NCBI GenBank assembly: GCA_034432555.1 | Contig: DAOUBW010000040.1 | Location: 1 to 64,000, forward strand | Length of the DNA: 64,000 nt | Direction: 5' to 3' | DNA from: CP2-2F sp034432555 | GTDB lineage: Bacteria > Chloroflexota > Anaerolineae > Aggregatilineales > UBA2796 | Program-made: the position numbers and the translations under genes | Notes under the pieces: model-generated | What the model was told of the DNA's origin: nothing | The model's input: only the letters and a program-made list of their open reading frames with translations | Database searches by the model: none | Shown here: one piece after another, positions 34,014 to 42,066 of the stretch | Position numbering within the stretch: position 1 is the first letter of the stretch | How the letters are laid out: each line of letters starts with the position of its first letter

Positions 34014-35945
34014 CTATTCAATCACCACACGACCGATGGGCAGCGCATCGCCGCCATTGACGGGCAAACGGACGCCATCCTCCAGCCCGTACAGCACCAC
34101 CACAATCTGATAATCGCCACGCGGCACGTTCGGTGCGATGATCACGCCGTGCGTATCGCGCACGGGCAGGTTTGGCAGCCATAAGGTGGTCAGCGATAGG
34201 TTGTTGTTCGGCTCGGCATCACGCTGCGCCACCAAACGCCCAAAGACGTCCAAAAGTTGCACCGAGACGCGATAGCGCACGCTGAGCGGCTGGTCGGTCT
34301 GCCAAGTGAGCGCCACGCCAAGCACATCACCCGCCGTGATGCGCTCCGCGCTGAAGGCTGCGCTGAGCAATGTGATCGACTCGCCAAAGCGCGCATTGAT
34401 CGGTTGCGGCTCTCCAAGTGCGCCCAGCACCGCGTAGCGCACAAGGCGCACATCGCCAAACCACGCCGTATCAATCTCATAGGTGCGTTCGGTCAGCATT
34501 TGCGTCACCACACCGCGTGGATCGCGTTCACGCTCACCCCAAAAGACGGCAAAAATGCGCCGATGGGCGGCGATGACCGCTTCTGTTTGGCAGCGCGTTG
34601 CCCTATCATCGCCGCCCAAGCCTTCGGGAATGCCATAGATCGGAGTATCGCCCGTGTAGTAATAGGTGAACACTTCTGCCTGATTTGGTGCGCTGAGGAT
34701 GATTGCATCATTCGGCTGCGCCTGACGCGCAATGTACGCCGCCAAACCGCGATAATCGCTGCGCGCATAGGTCGAGTCGTGGTATAGGTTGTGAATGCCC
34801 TGACTTGCTGTGCTGATCAGCCCATAGCCGATTAGCAGCGCGATCAGGCGCGGCAACGCCTCTTGCCATGCGATGATGTTTGCCGAGCCAACTTCCCAGA
34901 GCAGCCAGATGCCACGCGCAATCAGCAGCGCCGCCGCGATCTGCATAGGTAGCAAGAATTTCAGGTTTTCCAAGCGATATAGATCGAGCGCAAGAAAGCC
35001 GCCCACGCCGATCAGCAGCCAGAGTGTTGGCACAGCCCGCCGCCACCACAGCGGTGCTGCACGCTGCGGACGCCGCACCCAGTCCCAGACGGCAGCGCCG
35101 ATCAGCATACTCATCAGCGTCAGGACGATTAACCCTTCGTTGAAACGCGGAAAGGTGCTGCCATAGAGCAGCCAGCCGCCGATCAAGCCGATTTGATCCA
35201 CCAACTGTAACGCATCACGGCTTGCCTGCTGCCAGCCGCTAAGCTGGTTGAGCGCCGTTTGGAGCTGTGGCAAAAAGAGCGCAATGGTCAGCAGATTGGC
35301 GGCAACATACGCGCCAAACGGGCGCCATTCGCGGCGTGCTGCAAACCACAGCACGAAAAGCACGCCTTGCGCCAACATCACCAATGGATAGGCGTAGTGT
35401 GTGTAGAGTCCCGCCGCATTGAGCAGCGCCAGCCCGATCAGCGGCGGCGGGCGGCGTGTATCTATCCAGCGGACAAAACACAGCATGGCAGCAACGGCAA
35501 AGAGCGCCAAAAGCGCGTACATGCGCGCCTCTTGGCTGTAGTAGAGGCTGAAGGTGTTGGCAGCGGTCAGGAAGGCAGCAAGCATCCCGACACCACGCGC
35601 AAAGAGCGCTGCGCCGAGCGCATAGGCACAGGCGACGCTCAGCACGCCGATCAGGGCAGAGAAGGCGCGCAGGGCAAACTCAGTCTCGCCCGTGAAGGCT
35701 GCCCACACCTTGAGCAGCACATAATAGAGTGGCGGATGAATATCGCGGTTAGCAGCGCTCAGCAGATTCGGCAAATCGCGCTGGATCAAGCGCAGCGTGT
35801 TGCCTTCATCATTCCAGAGCGATTGTGCGTCCAGTGCGTGCAGACGCAAGAGTGCCGCCAACAGGATCGCGGCAAGCGGCAGCAGGCGGTAGGCGCGTGA
35901 GTCGATCCATGTGCGCCACACCGCGCCGATCAAGGGTTGAGTCAC
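34014..35945 (-). CDS. GT39/ArnT-like membrane glycosyltransferase
   Basis: A 643-residue integral membrane protein of the GT-C fold. The acidic motif of the first extracytoplasmic loop is Asp46-Glu47 in LWNDEGNT. It is followed by RDIHPPLYYVLLKVW, the HPPLYY sequence of PMT/ArnT-type enzymes that use polyprenyl-phosphate sugars. About twelve helices reach residue 400 and a soluble C-terminal beta domain of about 200 residues follows. Start is GTG with AGGAA about 10 bases upstream, 5 bases after the meaB stop. It is the third such enzyme of this minus-strand group. Confidence 0.82.
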   Translation of the reverse strand: MTQPLIGAVWRTWIDSRAYRLLPLAAILLAALLRLHALDAQSLWNDEGNTLRLIQRDLPNLLSAANRDIHPPLYYVLLKVWAAFTGETEFALRAFSALIGVLSVACAYALGAALFARGVGMLAAFLTAANTFSLYYSQEARMYALLALFAVAAMLCFVRWIDTRRPPPLIGLALLNAAGLYTHYAYPLVMLAQGVLFVLWFAARREWRPFGAYVAANLLTIALFLPQLQTALNQLSGWQQASRDALQLVDQIGLIGGWLLYGSTFPRFNEGLIVLTLMSMLIGAAVWDWVRRPQRAAPLWWRRAVPTLWLLIGVGGFLALDLYRLENLKFLLPMQIAAALLIARGIWLLWEVGSANIIAWQEALPRLIALLIGYGLISTASQGIHNLYHDSTYARSDYRGLAAYIARQAQPNDAIILSAPNQAEVFTYYYTGDTPIYGIPEGLGGDDRATRCQTEAVIAAHRRIFAVFWGERERDPRGVVTQMLTERTYEIDTAWFGDVRLVRYAVLGALGEPQPINARFGESITLLSAAFSAERITAGDVLGVALTWQTDQPLSVRYRVSVQLLDVFGRLVAQRDAEPNNNLSLTTLWLPNLPVRDTHGVIIAPNVPRGDYQIVVVLYGLEDGVRLPVNGGDALPIGRVVIE

Positions 35946-35950
35946 AACGC

Positions 35951-36964
35951 CTATTCCTGAAGACCTTCCGCCAGCAAGAGCGCCGCCGCGCTGCTCGGAT
36001 CGATCTCACGAGCAACGGCACGCTCGATCAGCGCTTGCAGGCGCGCCACACCCACACGCTCGATCAGGCGCGCCAACAGCAGATCGCGCAGCCGTTCGCT
36101 GATCTCAGCGTTCAAGCTGGCGCGCTCGCGCAAGGTCTGCACGCCGCTTTCACGCAGATAGGCGCGGTGTTCAGCGATCTTCGTCAGCAGGTCGCTGATA
36201 CCTGTGCCGTTGGTTGCCACCGTCTGCACGATGGGCGTCTGCCACGCCTCATCCTCACCGACGACGGCGGCGGCTGGCACACTCAGCAACTGACCGTGGT
36301 GCATAATGCGCTCGGCGCGGTGACCGAGATCAAGCATGGCTCGTAGAGCGCGCAGCGTGCTTTCCACACCGGGATTATCCGCCTTGTTCACCACCAAAAT
36401 ATCGGCGATTTCAAGGATGCCCGCCTTGATTGCCTGCACGTCATCGCCCAAGCCCGGCGCTTCCACTACTAAGGTTGTGTGCGCGGCAGAGGCAATCTCG
36501 ACCTCGCTTTGTCCCGCGCCGACGGTCTCAATCAGGATCACATCAAAAGCGGCGGCATCCAGCGCACGGATCATATCGGCGGTGGTGCGCGCAATGCCGC
36601 CCAAGTTGCCGCGTGTTGCCATGCTGCGAATAAATACGCCTGCATCGCCGTGTAGGTCGCGCATACGGATACGGTCGCCCAGCACGGCGCCGCCGCTGAA
36701 TGGGCTGGTCGGGTCAACGGCGAGGATGCTGACCGTCTTGCCTTCGGCGCGGTATGCTTTCGCCATGCTGTTGACGAGGCTGCTTTTGCCCGTGCCGGGC
36801 GCGCCGGTCACGCCGATTAGGTGTGCCTTACCGCCATATGGATACAGCGCGGCGAGATCAGCGGCAGCTGCGTTGTTCTCAATCCGCGTGAGCAGGCGTG
36901 CCAACGCTCGCCGACTCTCGCGGATAGCCGCCACAATCGGCGGTAACGTGGCTGTCTCACTCAA
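35951..36964 (-). CDS. meaB: MeaB/ArgK-type GTPase, methylmalonyl-CoA mutase chaperone
   Basis: A 337-residue G3E-family GTPase that loads and protects adenosylcobalamin in methylmalonyl-CoA mutase. Walker A is GVTGAPGTGKSS (51-62). Next come ILAVDPTSPFSGGAVLGDRI, the base-II type GNLGGIARTT, Walker B-like ILIETVGAGQSE and the guanine-specificity motif VNKAD. The start is probably TTG at 36964, overlapping the B12 gene stop by 8 bases, with AAGG about 10 bases upstream. Extending further upstream would give a residue run read out of the B12 gene. It lies next to the stand-alone B12 domain, its expected partner; the large mutase subunit is not in the window. Confidence 0.92.
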   Translation of the reverse strand: MSETATLPPIVAAIRESRRALARLLTRIENNAAAADLAALYPYGGKAHLIGVTGAPGTGKSSLVNSMAKAYRAEGKTVSILAVDPTSPFSGGAVLGDRIRMRDLHGDAGVFIRSMATRGNLGGIARTTADMIRALDAAAFDVILIETVGAGQSEVEIASAAHTTLVVEAPGLGDDVQAIKAGILEIADILVVNKADNPGVESTLRALRAMLDLGHRAERIMHHGQLLSVPAAAVVGEDEAWQTPIVQTVATNGTGISDLLTKIAEHRAYLRESGVQTLRERASLNAEISERLRDLLLARLIERVGVARLQALIERAVAREIDPSSAAALLLAEGLQE

Positions 36965-37358
36965 GCGGCACGACCTTACGAATATGCGCGACGATCTCTT
37001 GCGTATCGCTGCCGGGACCGAAAATGCCGCTGACGCCCATCTGTTGCAAGGCGGTGATGTCATCATCTGGCACGATGCCACCCAGAATCAGCTTTACATC
37101 AGCCAGATCGTGCGCCTGCATCAGCTCCAGAATGCGCGGCACAAGCGCCATGTGCGCGCCGCTGAGGATGCTCAAGCCGATCACGTCCACGTCCTCTTGC
37201 AGTGCCGCCTCCACGATCATCTCTGGCGTTTGGCGCAAGCCCGTATAGATCACTTCCATGCCGGCATCGCGCAAGGCACGCGCCACCACTTTCGCGCCGC
37301 GATCATGCCCATCCAAGCCCGGCTTGGCAACCAACACCCGTATTTTTCGCTCAGACAT
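36957..37358 (-). CDS. Stand-alone cobalamin-binding domain (mutase small subunit type)
   Basis: A 133-residue B12-binding protein with the lower-ligand motif DGHDRG (His18 at the cobalt position), then ADxxxx-like GLSILSGAHMALVPRIL and GGIVPDDDITALQQMGV. This matches the C-terminal domain of methylmalonyl-CoA or isobutyryl-CoA mutases encoded as a separate subunit. AGGAT lies about 9 bases before the ATG. Coupling to meaB strongly suggests it belongs to an acyl-CoA mutase whose catalytic subunit is encoded elsewhere. Confidence 0.92.
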   Translation of the reverse strand: MSERKIRVLVAKPGLDGHDRGAKVVARALRDAGMEVIYTGLRQTPEMIVEAALQEDVDVIGLSILSGAHMALVPRILELMQAHDLADVKLILGGIVPDDDITALQQMGVSGIFGPGSDTQEIVAHIRKVVPLE

Positions 37359-37394
37359 AAAAAACCATCCTAAGTTTGCTTGTTTTCTGCGCGG

Positions 37395-38204
37395 CTATTG
37401 TACCACACAGGCTGCCCGCAGGCTTGCCGCCAAATCGCAGACGGCGGCTATGCCTTCCTGCTCCATCAGGCGGATGAGCGCGCTCGCCACGATCACGCCG
37501 TCGGCGTGTGCTGCCACTTGCCGCGCTTGGCTTGGCTTGCTGATGCCGAAGCCAACCGCTAAGGGCAAGTCGGTGGCTGCCCGAACGCGCTCAATGTATT
37601 CGGTCAGGTCAGGCGGTAGCGAGTCGCGTGCGCCGGTGACGCCCGTCACCGAAACAAGATAGACAAAGCCACGCGCCGCCTTCACCACTTCGGCAATGCG
37701 CGCAGGTGTGCTGTTGGGCGCCAGCAGCGGCGTGAAGCCGAGCCCGTGCGCGGCACACAGCGCGTTAAAGTCGTCCGCCTCTTCGGTGGGCAAATCCGGC
37801 ACGATGAAGCCGCTGGCGCCCGACTCAGCGGCATCTGCCACAAAACGCTCTAGACCATAGGCAAGCAGCGGATTTAGGTAGCCCATCATGACCAACGGCA
37901 CGCTTACGCCGCGCTCACGCAGCGTCCGCACGGCTGCCACACAATCGCTGATGCGCGTGCCGTTCTCCAGCGCCACCTGTGAGGCGTGTTGAATGGTCGG
38001 TCCGTCGGCAAGGGGATCGCTGAAGGGCATCCCGATCTCAAGGGCGTCGGCGCCGGCTTCCGCCAATGCCTGCATCACATTGATCGAGGTTGGCAAGTCA
38101 GGGTAGCCAACCGTGAAAAAGGGCATAAAGGTAGCGCGCCCTTCGGCTTTAGCGCGTCTGAAGGTCTCGGTGATGGCAGCCAAGCCGCCGTATGTCTCTG
38201 GCAT
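37395..38204 (-). CDS. trpA: Tryptophan synthase alpha subunit
   Basis: A 269-residue TIM-barrel enzyme that splits indole-3-glycerol phosphate into indole and glyceraldehyde-3-phosphate. Catalytic Glu56 is in ALEIGMPFSDP and Asp67 in LADGPT, matching Glu49 and Asp60 of the enteric enzyme; LVSVTGVTGAR and GFGISKPSQ form the phosphate site. ATG at 38204 has AGAGG about 10 bases upstream; upstream in-frame residues look non-coding. It stands without trpB, 36 bases from the B12-domain gene and 49 bases from a glycosyltransferase, an unusual location for trpA. Confidence 0.95.
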   Translation of the reverse strand: MPETYGGLAAITETFRRAKAEGRATFMPFFTVGYPDLPTSINVMQALAEAGADALEIGMPFSDPLADGPTIQHASQVALENGTRISDCVAAVRTLRERGVSVPLVMMGYLNPLLAYGLERFVADAAESGASGFIVPDLPTEEADDFNALCAAHGLGFTPLLAPNSTPARIAEVVKAARGFVYLVSVTGVTGARDSLPPDLTEYIERVRAATDLPLAVGFGISKPSQARQVAAHADGVIVASALIRLMEQEGIAAVCDLAASLRAACVVQ

Positions 38205-38253
38205 GGTGTGTTTCGCCTCTTTGCTTTGGTTGTCTATCAGGTTAGGGTACGCG

Positions 38254-39801
38254 CTAGGATGGGCAATCGCCACTTGCCACAAAGCGGTAGATTGTTGTGC
38301 CGCCCATCAAGCCCTCGGTATTATAAACAGGGCAGAAATAACGCCCAAAGGTTTCCGCCTGCCCTTGCCACAGCCACGCCCACTGATCAGGCAGCACCAT
38401 CAGCCAGCGCACGTCGCGCTCGCGCATCAAGGCAAATAACGCCTCAGGGCGATAGAATAGCGGCACCACCTCAGGGCTGACCAAGCCGGCAACATCGAGG
38501 ATGGGACGGTTGGCAAAGAAGCCGACCGCGCCAATATCATGCACAGCGAGCAGTTCATCAGGCGGCACATTATCACGCAGCCATACTGCTGCCGCCACCA
38601 TCTCAGAGTTGATCATCTGCACATCCTGAGCAAAGACTGACGCGCCGATCAACCAGAAAGTGGCAAATAGCGACAGGACCAAAAGTGGCAGGCTACGCCC
38701 TAACAAACGAGCGAGCATTCCACGCCGCCGCGCCGTGAGTGCCTGCCTCAGCATCAGGGTGCCGCCCACACCGATCACGATGAAGGTTGGCAATGCAGGA
38801 ATCACATAGCGCCCATGCTGATAGCTGGCAGGCAGGCGCAGCGCGTAGAGCGCGATCAGAGTCAGCGACCACGCTAACGGCACAAGCAAAACTGCCCATC
38901 CGCCGCGTTGGTGCTGCCGCAGCAGCCCGCGCATCCCAAAGAATGCGCCAAAAATCAGCGCGAACTGCCCGCCCGCCGCTAAGGGCATCAGCATCTCGCC
39001 AAAGTTGGTAGGGAAGCCACGCGCCAGCAAGGGCGCATATTGCGCTTGCTTGGCATTGAAGGTGTTGGGAAGCAGCGTGCCGTTCAAGCTGAGGTTGAGC
39101 AGCAGATATGGCGCGATGCACACGCTGCCCACCGCCACAACACCGATCAGCCACGCCAGCACCGCACGCCGATCCGCTGCCAACCTGATTAAGAGCGCGG
39201 CGCCAAGCATGGCTGCCAACAAGGCGCCTTCCGGGCGCGCTGCGATGAGCGCCGCACCCACTGCGCCAAGTGCTGCGCCGCCTGCCATGCGTTCCCGCGC
39301 ACGGAGTCCCTCATTCAATTGGCGTGCGGCGATCTCACTGGCGATCAGGATCAAGGCGCTAAAAATGGCAGTCTCCATGCCAGCAACCGCACCCCAGATC
39401 AAGTGCCATGTCAGGCAGAGCGCCGCGCCCGTCCACCAACCGACGCCGCGCACACCCACAAAGAGGCGTTCTGCCAAGCGCGCCCCAAACATGCCCATCA
39501 GCGCCAATGCCGCTGTGCCAAGCAGGGCTGCCCACAGTAAATACGGCACATTCAGCAAGTAGCCCAGTGCCAAGAGCAGCGTATAGAGCGGCGCCGTCGA
39601 GCCACCACTTGGCACACCCGCCACAAATGACCAGGTGCCGCTTTGCGCCAAATTCCGCCCGTAGGTTTGATGAATCCAAGCATCATCCAGCGGAAAACCG
39701 CTGCTGCCCGCGCTATGCGCCGCCAACAGATAGGCAAGCGTGCTGACGAGCGCCAAAACGCCAAAGAGTGCATCGCGGCGGCGCGCCTCAGTTAACTTCA
39801 C
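38254..39801 (-). CDS. GT-C-fold membrane glycosyltransferase or flippase-like protein
   Basis: A 515-residue membrane protein with about eleven helices. The first loop carries FPLDDAWIHQTYGRNLAQSG (Asp39, Asp40), the acidic position of GT-C enzymes, and an acceptor-like NVPPDELLAVHD occurs in the soluble C-terminal part. The start is GTG with AAGGGGA 8 bases upstream, lying 14 bases inside the end of the preceding GT-C gene, so the two are translationally coupled. Donor and acceptor are unknown. Confidence 0.75.
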   Translation of the reverse strand: MKLTEARRRDALFGVLALVSTLAYLLAAHSAGSSGFPLDDAWIHQTYGRNLAQSGTWSFVAGVPSGGSTAPLYTLLLALGYLLNVPYLLWAALLGTAALALMGMFGARLAERLFVGVRGVGWWTGAALCLTWHLIWGAVAGMETAIFSALILIASEIAARQLNEGLRARERMAGGAALGAVGAALIAARPEGALLAAMLGAALLIRLAADRRAVLAWLIGVVAVGSVCIAPYLLLNLSLNGTLLPNTFNAKQAQYAPLLARGFPTNFGEMLMPLAAGGQFALIFGAFFGMRGLLRQHQRGGWAVLLVPLAWSLTLIALYALRLPASYQHGRYVIPALPTFIVIGVGGTLMLRQALTARRRGMLARLLGRSLPLLVLSLFATFWLIGASVFAQDVQMINSEMVAAAVWLRDNVPPDELLAVHDIGAVGFFANRPILDVAGLVSPEVVPLFYRPEALFALMRERDVRWLMVLPDQWAWLWQGQAETFGRYFCPVYNTEGLMGGTTIYRFVASGDCPS

Positions 39802-41347
39802 GGCTTTCCCCTTGCGTGCGGACGCGGTAAATACGCACCCTGCCGTTGTAGTAGCGATGTTCTAGGAAGAATGGCACATCCTGCCGCCGCCAGAGTGACT
39901 CCATGAGCGGCGGGTAGTTGCGATCCAGCACGACGTGCGTCACGCCGTAGCGCGCTGCCAAATCGCTGATGCTGCTCGGCGGCGCATTTGGCACCACCAC
40001 GCCCATATTGCCTGTGAAATAGTACAGGGCGGACGGATCGTTGATCATCACAATTGCCTCTTGCGGCAGCCCAAGTGCTTCGTAAAACGCACCACTGTTG
40101 TTCCACTCCAGCCGCTTGTTCCAGAGCATAACCACACTCAGTAAAACTGCCCACGCAATCAGCGCGCTGCCAAAGACGACCTTCGCCTGATTCGAATGCC
40201 ATCTGCGCCGCCGCACTGCAACCGCCATAATTAGATCATGCAAGCCGACGGCGCCAAGTGCCGCCCAAAAGGGCATGAGCGCCGCGCCGCTGTGGAACAA
40301 GCCGCCGCGTGCGCCGGGAAAGGTAAAGACAAAGGTCATCAGGATGAACAAAAGCGGCGCGTAGAGCAAAAAGCCGCTCAGGATCGGATCGCGCCGTTTG
40401 CGCCATGCGCCGAACAACATCAGCGGTGTGAGCGCTATCAAGCCCTGCTCACCGATAAAGCGCATCAAGTTTATACCCAATGCCCACAGCCGTGACCCGA
40501 TGATGTTCTCTACGCCCCACGTTAGAAAGTGCGCCAGGCTGACGCCGGGCGGATAATTAACGATCTCATCGTAGCTACGCATGAAGGCAGTCTCAAGCCC
40601 GCCAGCGGGCAGTGGTGCGCCCGTCACTTCCAGCATTCGCAGCCACCAAGGCAGCATCACCAGACCGTAAGCAAGTACACCTGCCAGCACAGCGCGTAAC
40701 CCAACGCCGCGTGGCGCACGCCACACTGCCACCACAGGCAGGATGAGCAATAGCAACAAGCCATCGGCACGGGTGAGGTGTGCTAACGCCGCACACGCAC
40801 CACTCAGCGCAAACCACAGCCAGGCTTCCGTTTTGCGCCCAATACCCATGCTCAACAAGCACAGCCCGCCAAACAAGCCGAACGGCGCAATAGTGGATGT
40901 GGTGAACCAATAGGGAAAGTAATAGCCGCTAAAGATGACCAGCAGTGCTGCCAGCCATGCCACCCGCCGCGATTTGCCCAAGAGCGCGCCAAGCGTGTAG
41001 CCAATCATGGCAAGGCAGGCATACAGCGGCAAAAAGGCAAGCTGCGCCGCACCGAAATGCACCTTGAAGAGCGTCATGCCACCAAAGGCGATCAGGGATG
41101 GCATGGGCTGCCAATAGAGGTGGCTTGGGATTGGCAAGCCCGATGGCGCGCCAATGTATACCCACACGGCAGCGTCCGTCATGCCCAGCCCGTTCGCCAT
41201 GCGCTGTGCAGCGTTATAGTAATAGAAGGCATCGGTATAGCCGGGATGGTCGATCAGGATCGCGCTCAGGATGCCCACCAAGAGGGCAAGCGCCGCCACC
41301 CACGGCACGTCACGGCGGTAAACAGGCGCAACACGGCGGAAAGACAT
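39788..41347 (-). CDS. GT-C-fold membrane glycosyltransferase
   Basis: A 519-residue membrane protein opening with charged residues, then a helix and DHPGYTDAFYYYNAAQRM, which carries the first-loop Asp (39) of GT-C enzymes; SHLYWQPMPSLIA follows. About twelve helices and a C-terminal soluble domain of roughly 130 residues (ALYYFTGNMGVVVPNAPPSS region). ATG at 41347 is chosen; an in-frame start 27 bases upstream adds TLANGILH, which is less typical. The ribosome-binding site is weak (GGGAT). It is the first gene of the minus-strand run, with a divergent regulator beyond. Confidence 0.75.
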   Translation of the reverse strand: MSFRRVAPVYRRDVPWVAALALLVGILSAILIDHPGYTDAFYYYNAAQRMANGLGMTDAAVWVYIGAPSGLPIPSHLYWQPMPSLIAFGGMTLFKVHFGAAQLAFLPLYACLAMIGYTLGALLGKSRRVAWLAALLVIFSGYYFPYWFTTSTIAPFGLFGGLCLLSMGIGRKTEAWLWFALSGACAALAHLTRADGLLLLLILPVVAVWRAPRGVGLRAVLAGVLAYGLVMLPWWLRMLEVTGAPLPAGGLETAFMRSYDEIVNYPPGVSLAHFLTWGVENIIGSRLWALGINLMRFIGEQGLIALTPLMLFGAWRKRRDPILSGFLLYAPLLFILMTFVFTFPGARGGLFHSGAALMPFWAALGAVGLHDLIMAVAVRRRRWHSNQAKVVFGSALIAWAVLLSVVMLWNKRLEWNNSGAFYEALGLPQEAIVMINDPSALYYFTGNMGVVVPNAPPSSISDLAARYGVTHVVLDRNYPPLMESLWRRQDVPFFLEHRYYNGRVRIYRVRTQGESREVN

Positions 41348-41438
41348 ATGCAAAATCCCGTTGGCAAGCGTCACACGCCTAATTATACGTCATTCACAGG
41401 CGTGCCATAGGGTAGACAATGTGCTGCCCACACATGGC

Positions 41439-41467
41439 TTGACAAATCATCTGCGTTGCTATATCAT
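41439..41467 (+). promoter_or_regulatory. Strong sigma70-type promoter of the regulator-hydrolase operon
   Basis: TTGACA (41439-41444) and TATCAT (41462-41467) with a 17-base spacer, 30 bases upstream of the regulator start. The -10 element runs into two overlapping palindromes, so binding there would block RNA polymerase. Confidence 0.65.
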
Positions 41468-41486
41468 CATATATGATAACGTTATC
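41466..41486. promoter_or_regulatory. Two overlapping perfect palindromes, candidate operator
   Basis: ATCATATATGAT (41466-41477) and GATAACGTTATC (41475-41486) are each perfect 12-base palindromes and share GAT. They begin at the -10 element and end 10 bases before the regulator start codon, the classic place for an autorepressor site. Binding by the adjacent winged-helix protein is inferred. Confidence 0.6.
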
Positions 41487-41496
41487 GAGAATAACT

Positions 41497-42066
41497 ATGA
41501 CGATCAAGCGCTTAAATCTGATCAACCATCCTATCCGTATGCGAATCTGTCAGATGCTGCACCGCGCCAAACTCTCGACGGCACAGTTGCATGCTGTGCT
41601 GAAAGATGTGCCGAAACCATCGCTCTACCGTCATCTGCGGCTTTTGTTGGAAGCTAACGTGATCATGGTTGCAGAAACGCGCACTGTGAATGGTATTGAG
41701 GAGAAAATCTACACCACCAACGATAAGGCGATGCAGATCACCGAAACTGATGTGAACACTGCTAGCATACCACAATTGGCTGAGTTTGTGTGCATCTACG
41801 CCAACGCGGCTGCTAACGACCTTGCTGATTACATCACGACCAACACACCACCGGATTTCCCGAACGTCATCTTTCACGATCACGCTTTTTTCGCTACGGA
41901 TGAAGAATTTGCCGAACTGAAGCGCACCTTGCGCCGAATGCTGGACGCCCTAGAGGCGCGTCCGCAGCAGGAAGAGCGCAAACACCGCCGCTTGATGGTG
42001 CTTTCGCATCCAAGCCAAACACCCGACCCTGAAACATCCGACTTTGAACAGGAGTCTTTCGAATGA
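41497..42066 (+). CDS. Winged helix-turn-helix transcriptional regulator
   Basis: A 189-residue regulator. Residues about 1-80 are an ArsR-like winged helix: LINHPIRMRICQMLH, then SLYRHLRLLLEANVIMV as recognition helix, and RTVNGIEEKIYTTND as the wing. The C-terminal half is helical and acidic, probably for dimerisation or ligand sensing; no metal-binding cysteines are seen. ATG at 41497 is preferred over an in-frame ATG at 41473, which lies inside the candidate operator. Its stop overlaps the start of the hydrolase gene (ATGA), so it probably controls that gene and itself. Confidence 0.85.
   Translation: MTIKRLNLINHPIRMRICQMLHRAKLSTAQLHAVLKDVPKPSLYRHLRLLLEANVIMVAETRTVNGIEEKIYTTNDKAMQITETDVNTASIPQLAEFVCIYANAAANDLADYITTNTPPDFPNVIFHDHAFFATDEEFAELKRTLRRMLDALEARPQQEERKHRRLMVLSHPSQTPDPETSDFEQESFE

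Noticed and set aside
36336..37373. Long plus-strand open frame opposite meaB and the B12 gene
   Set aside because: It is a shadow of the well-identified minus-strand genes; its translation is low-complexity Ser/Arg/Ala with no recognisable domain.
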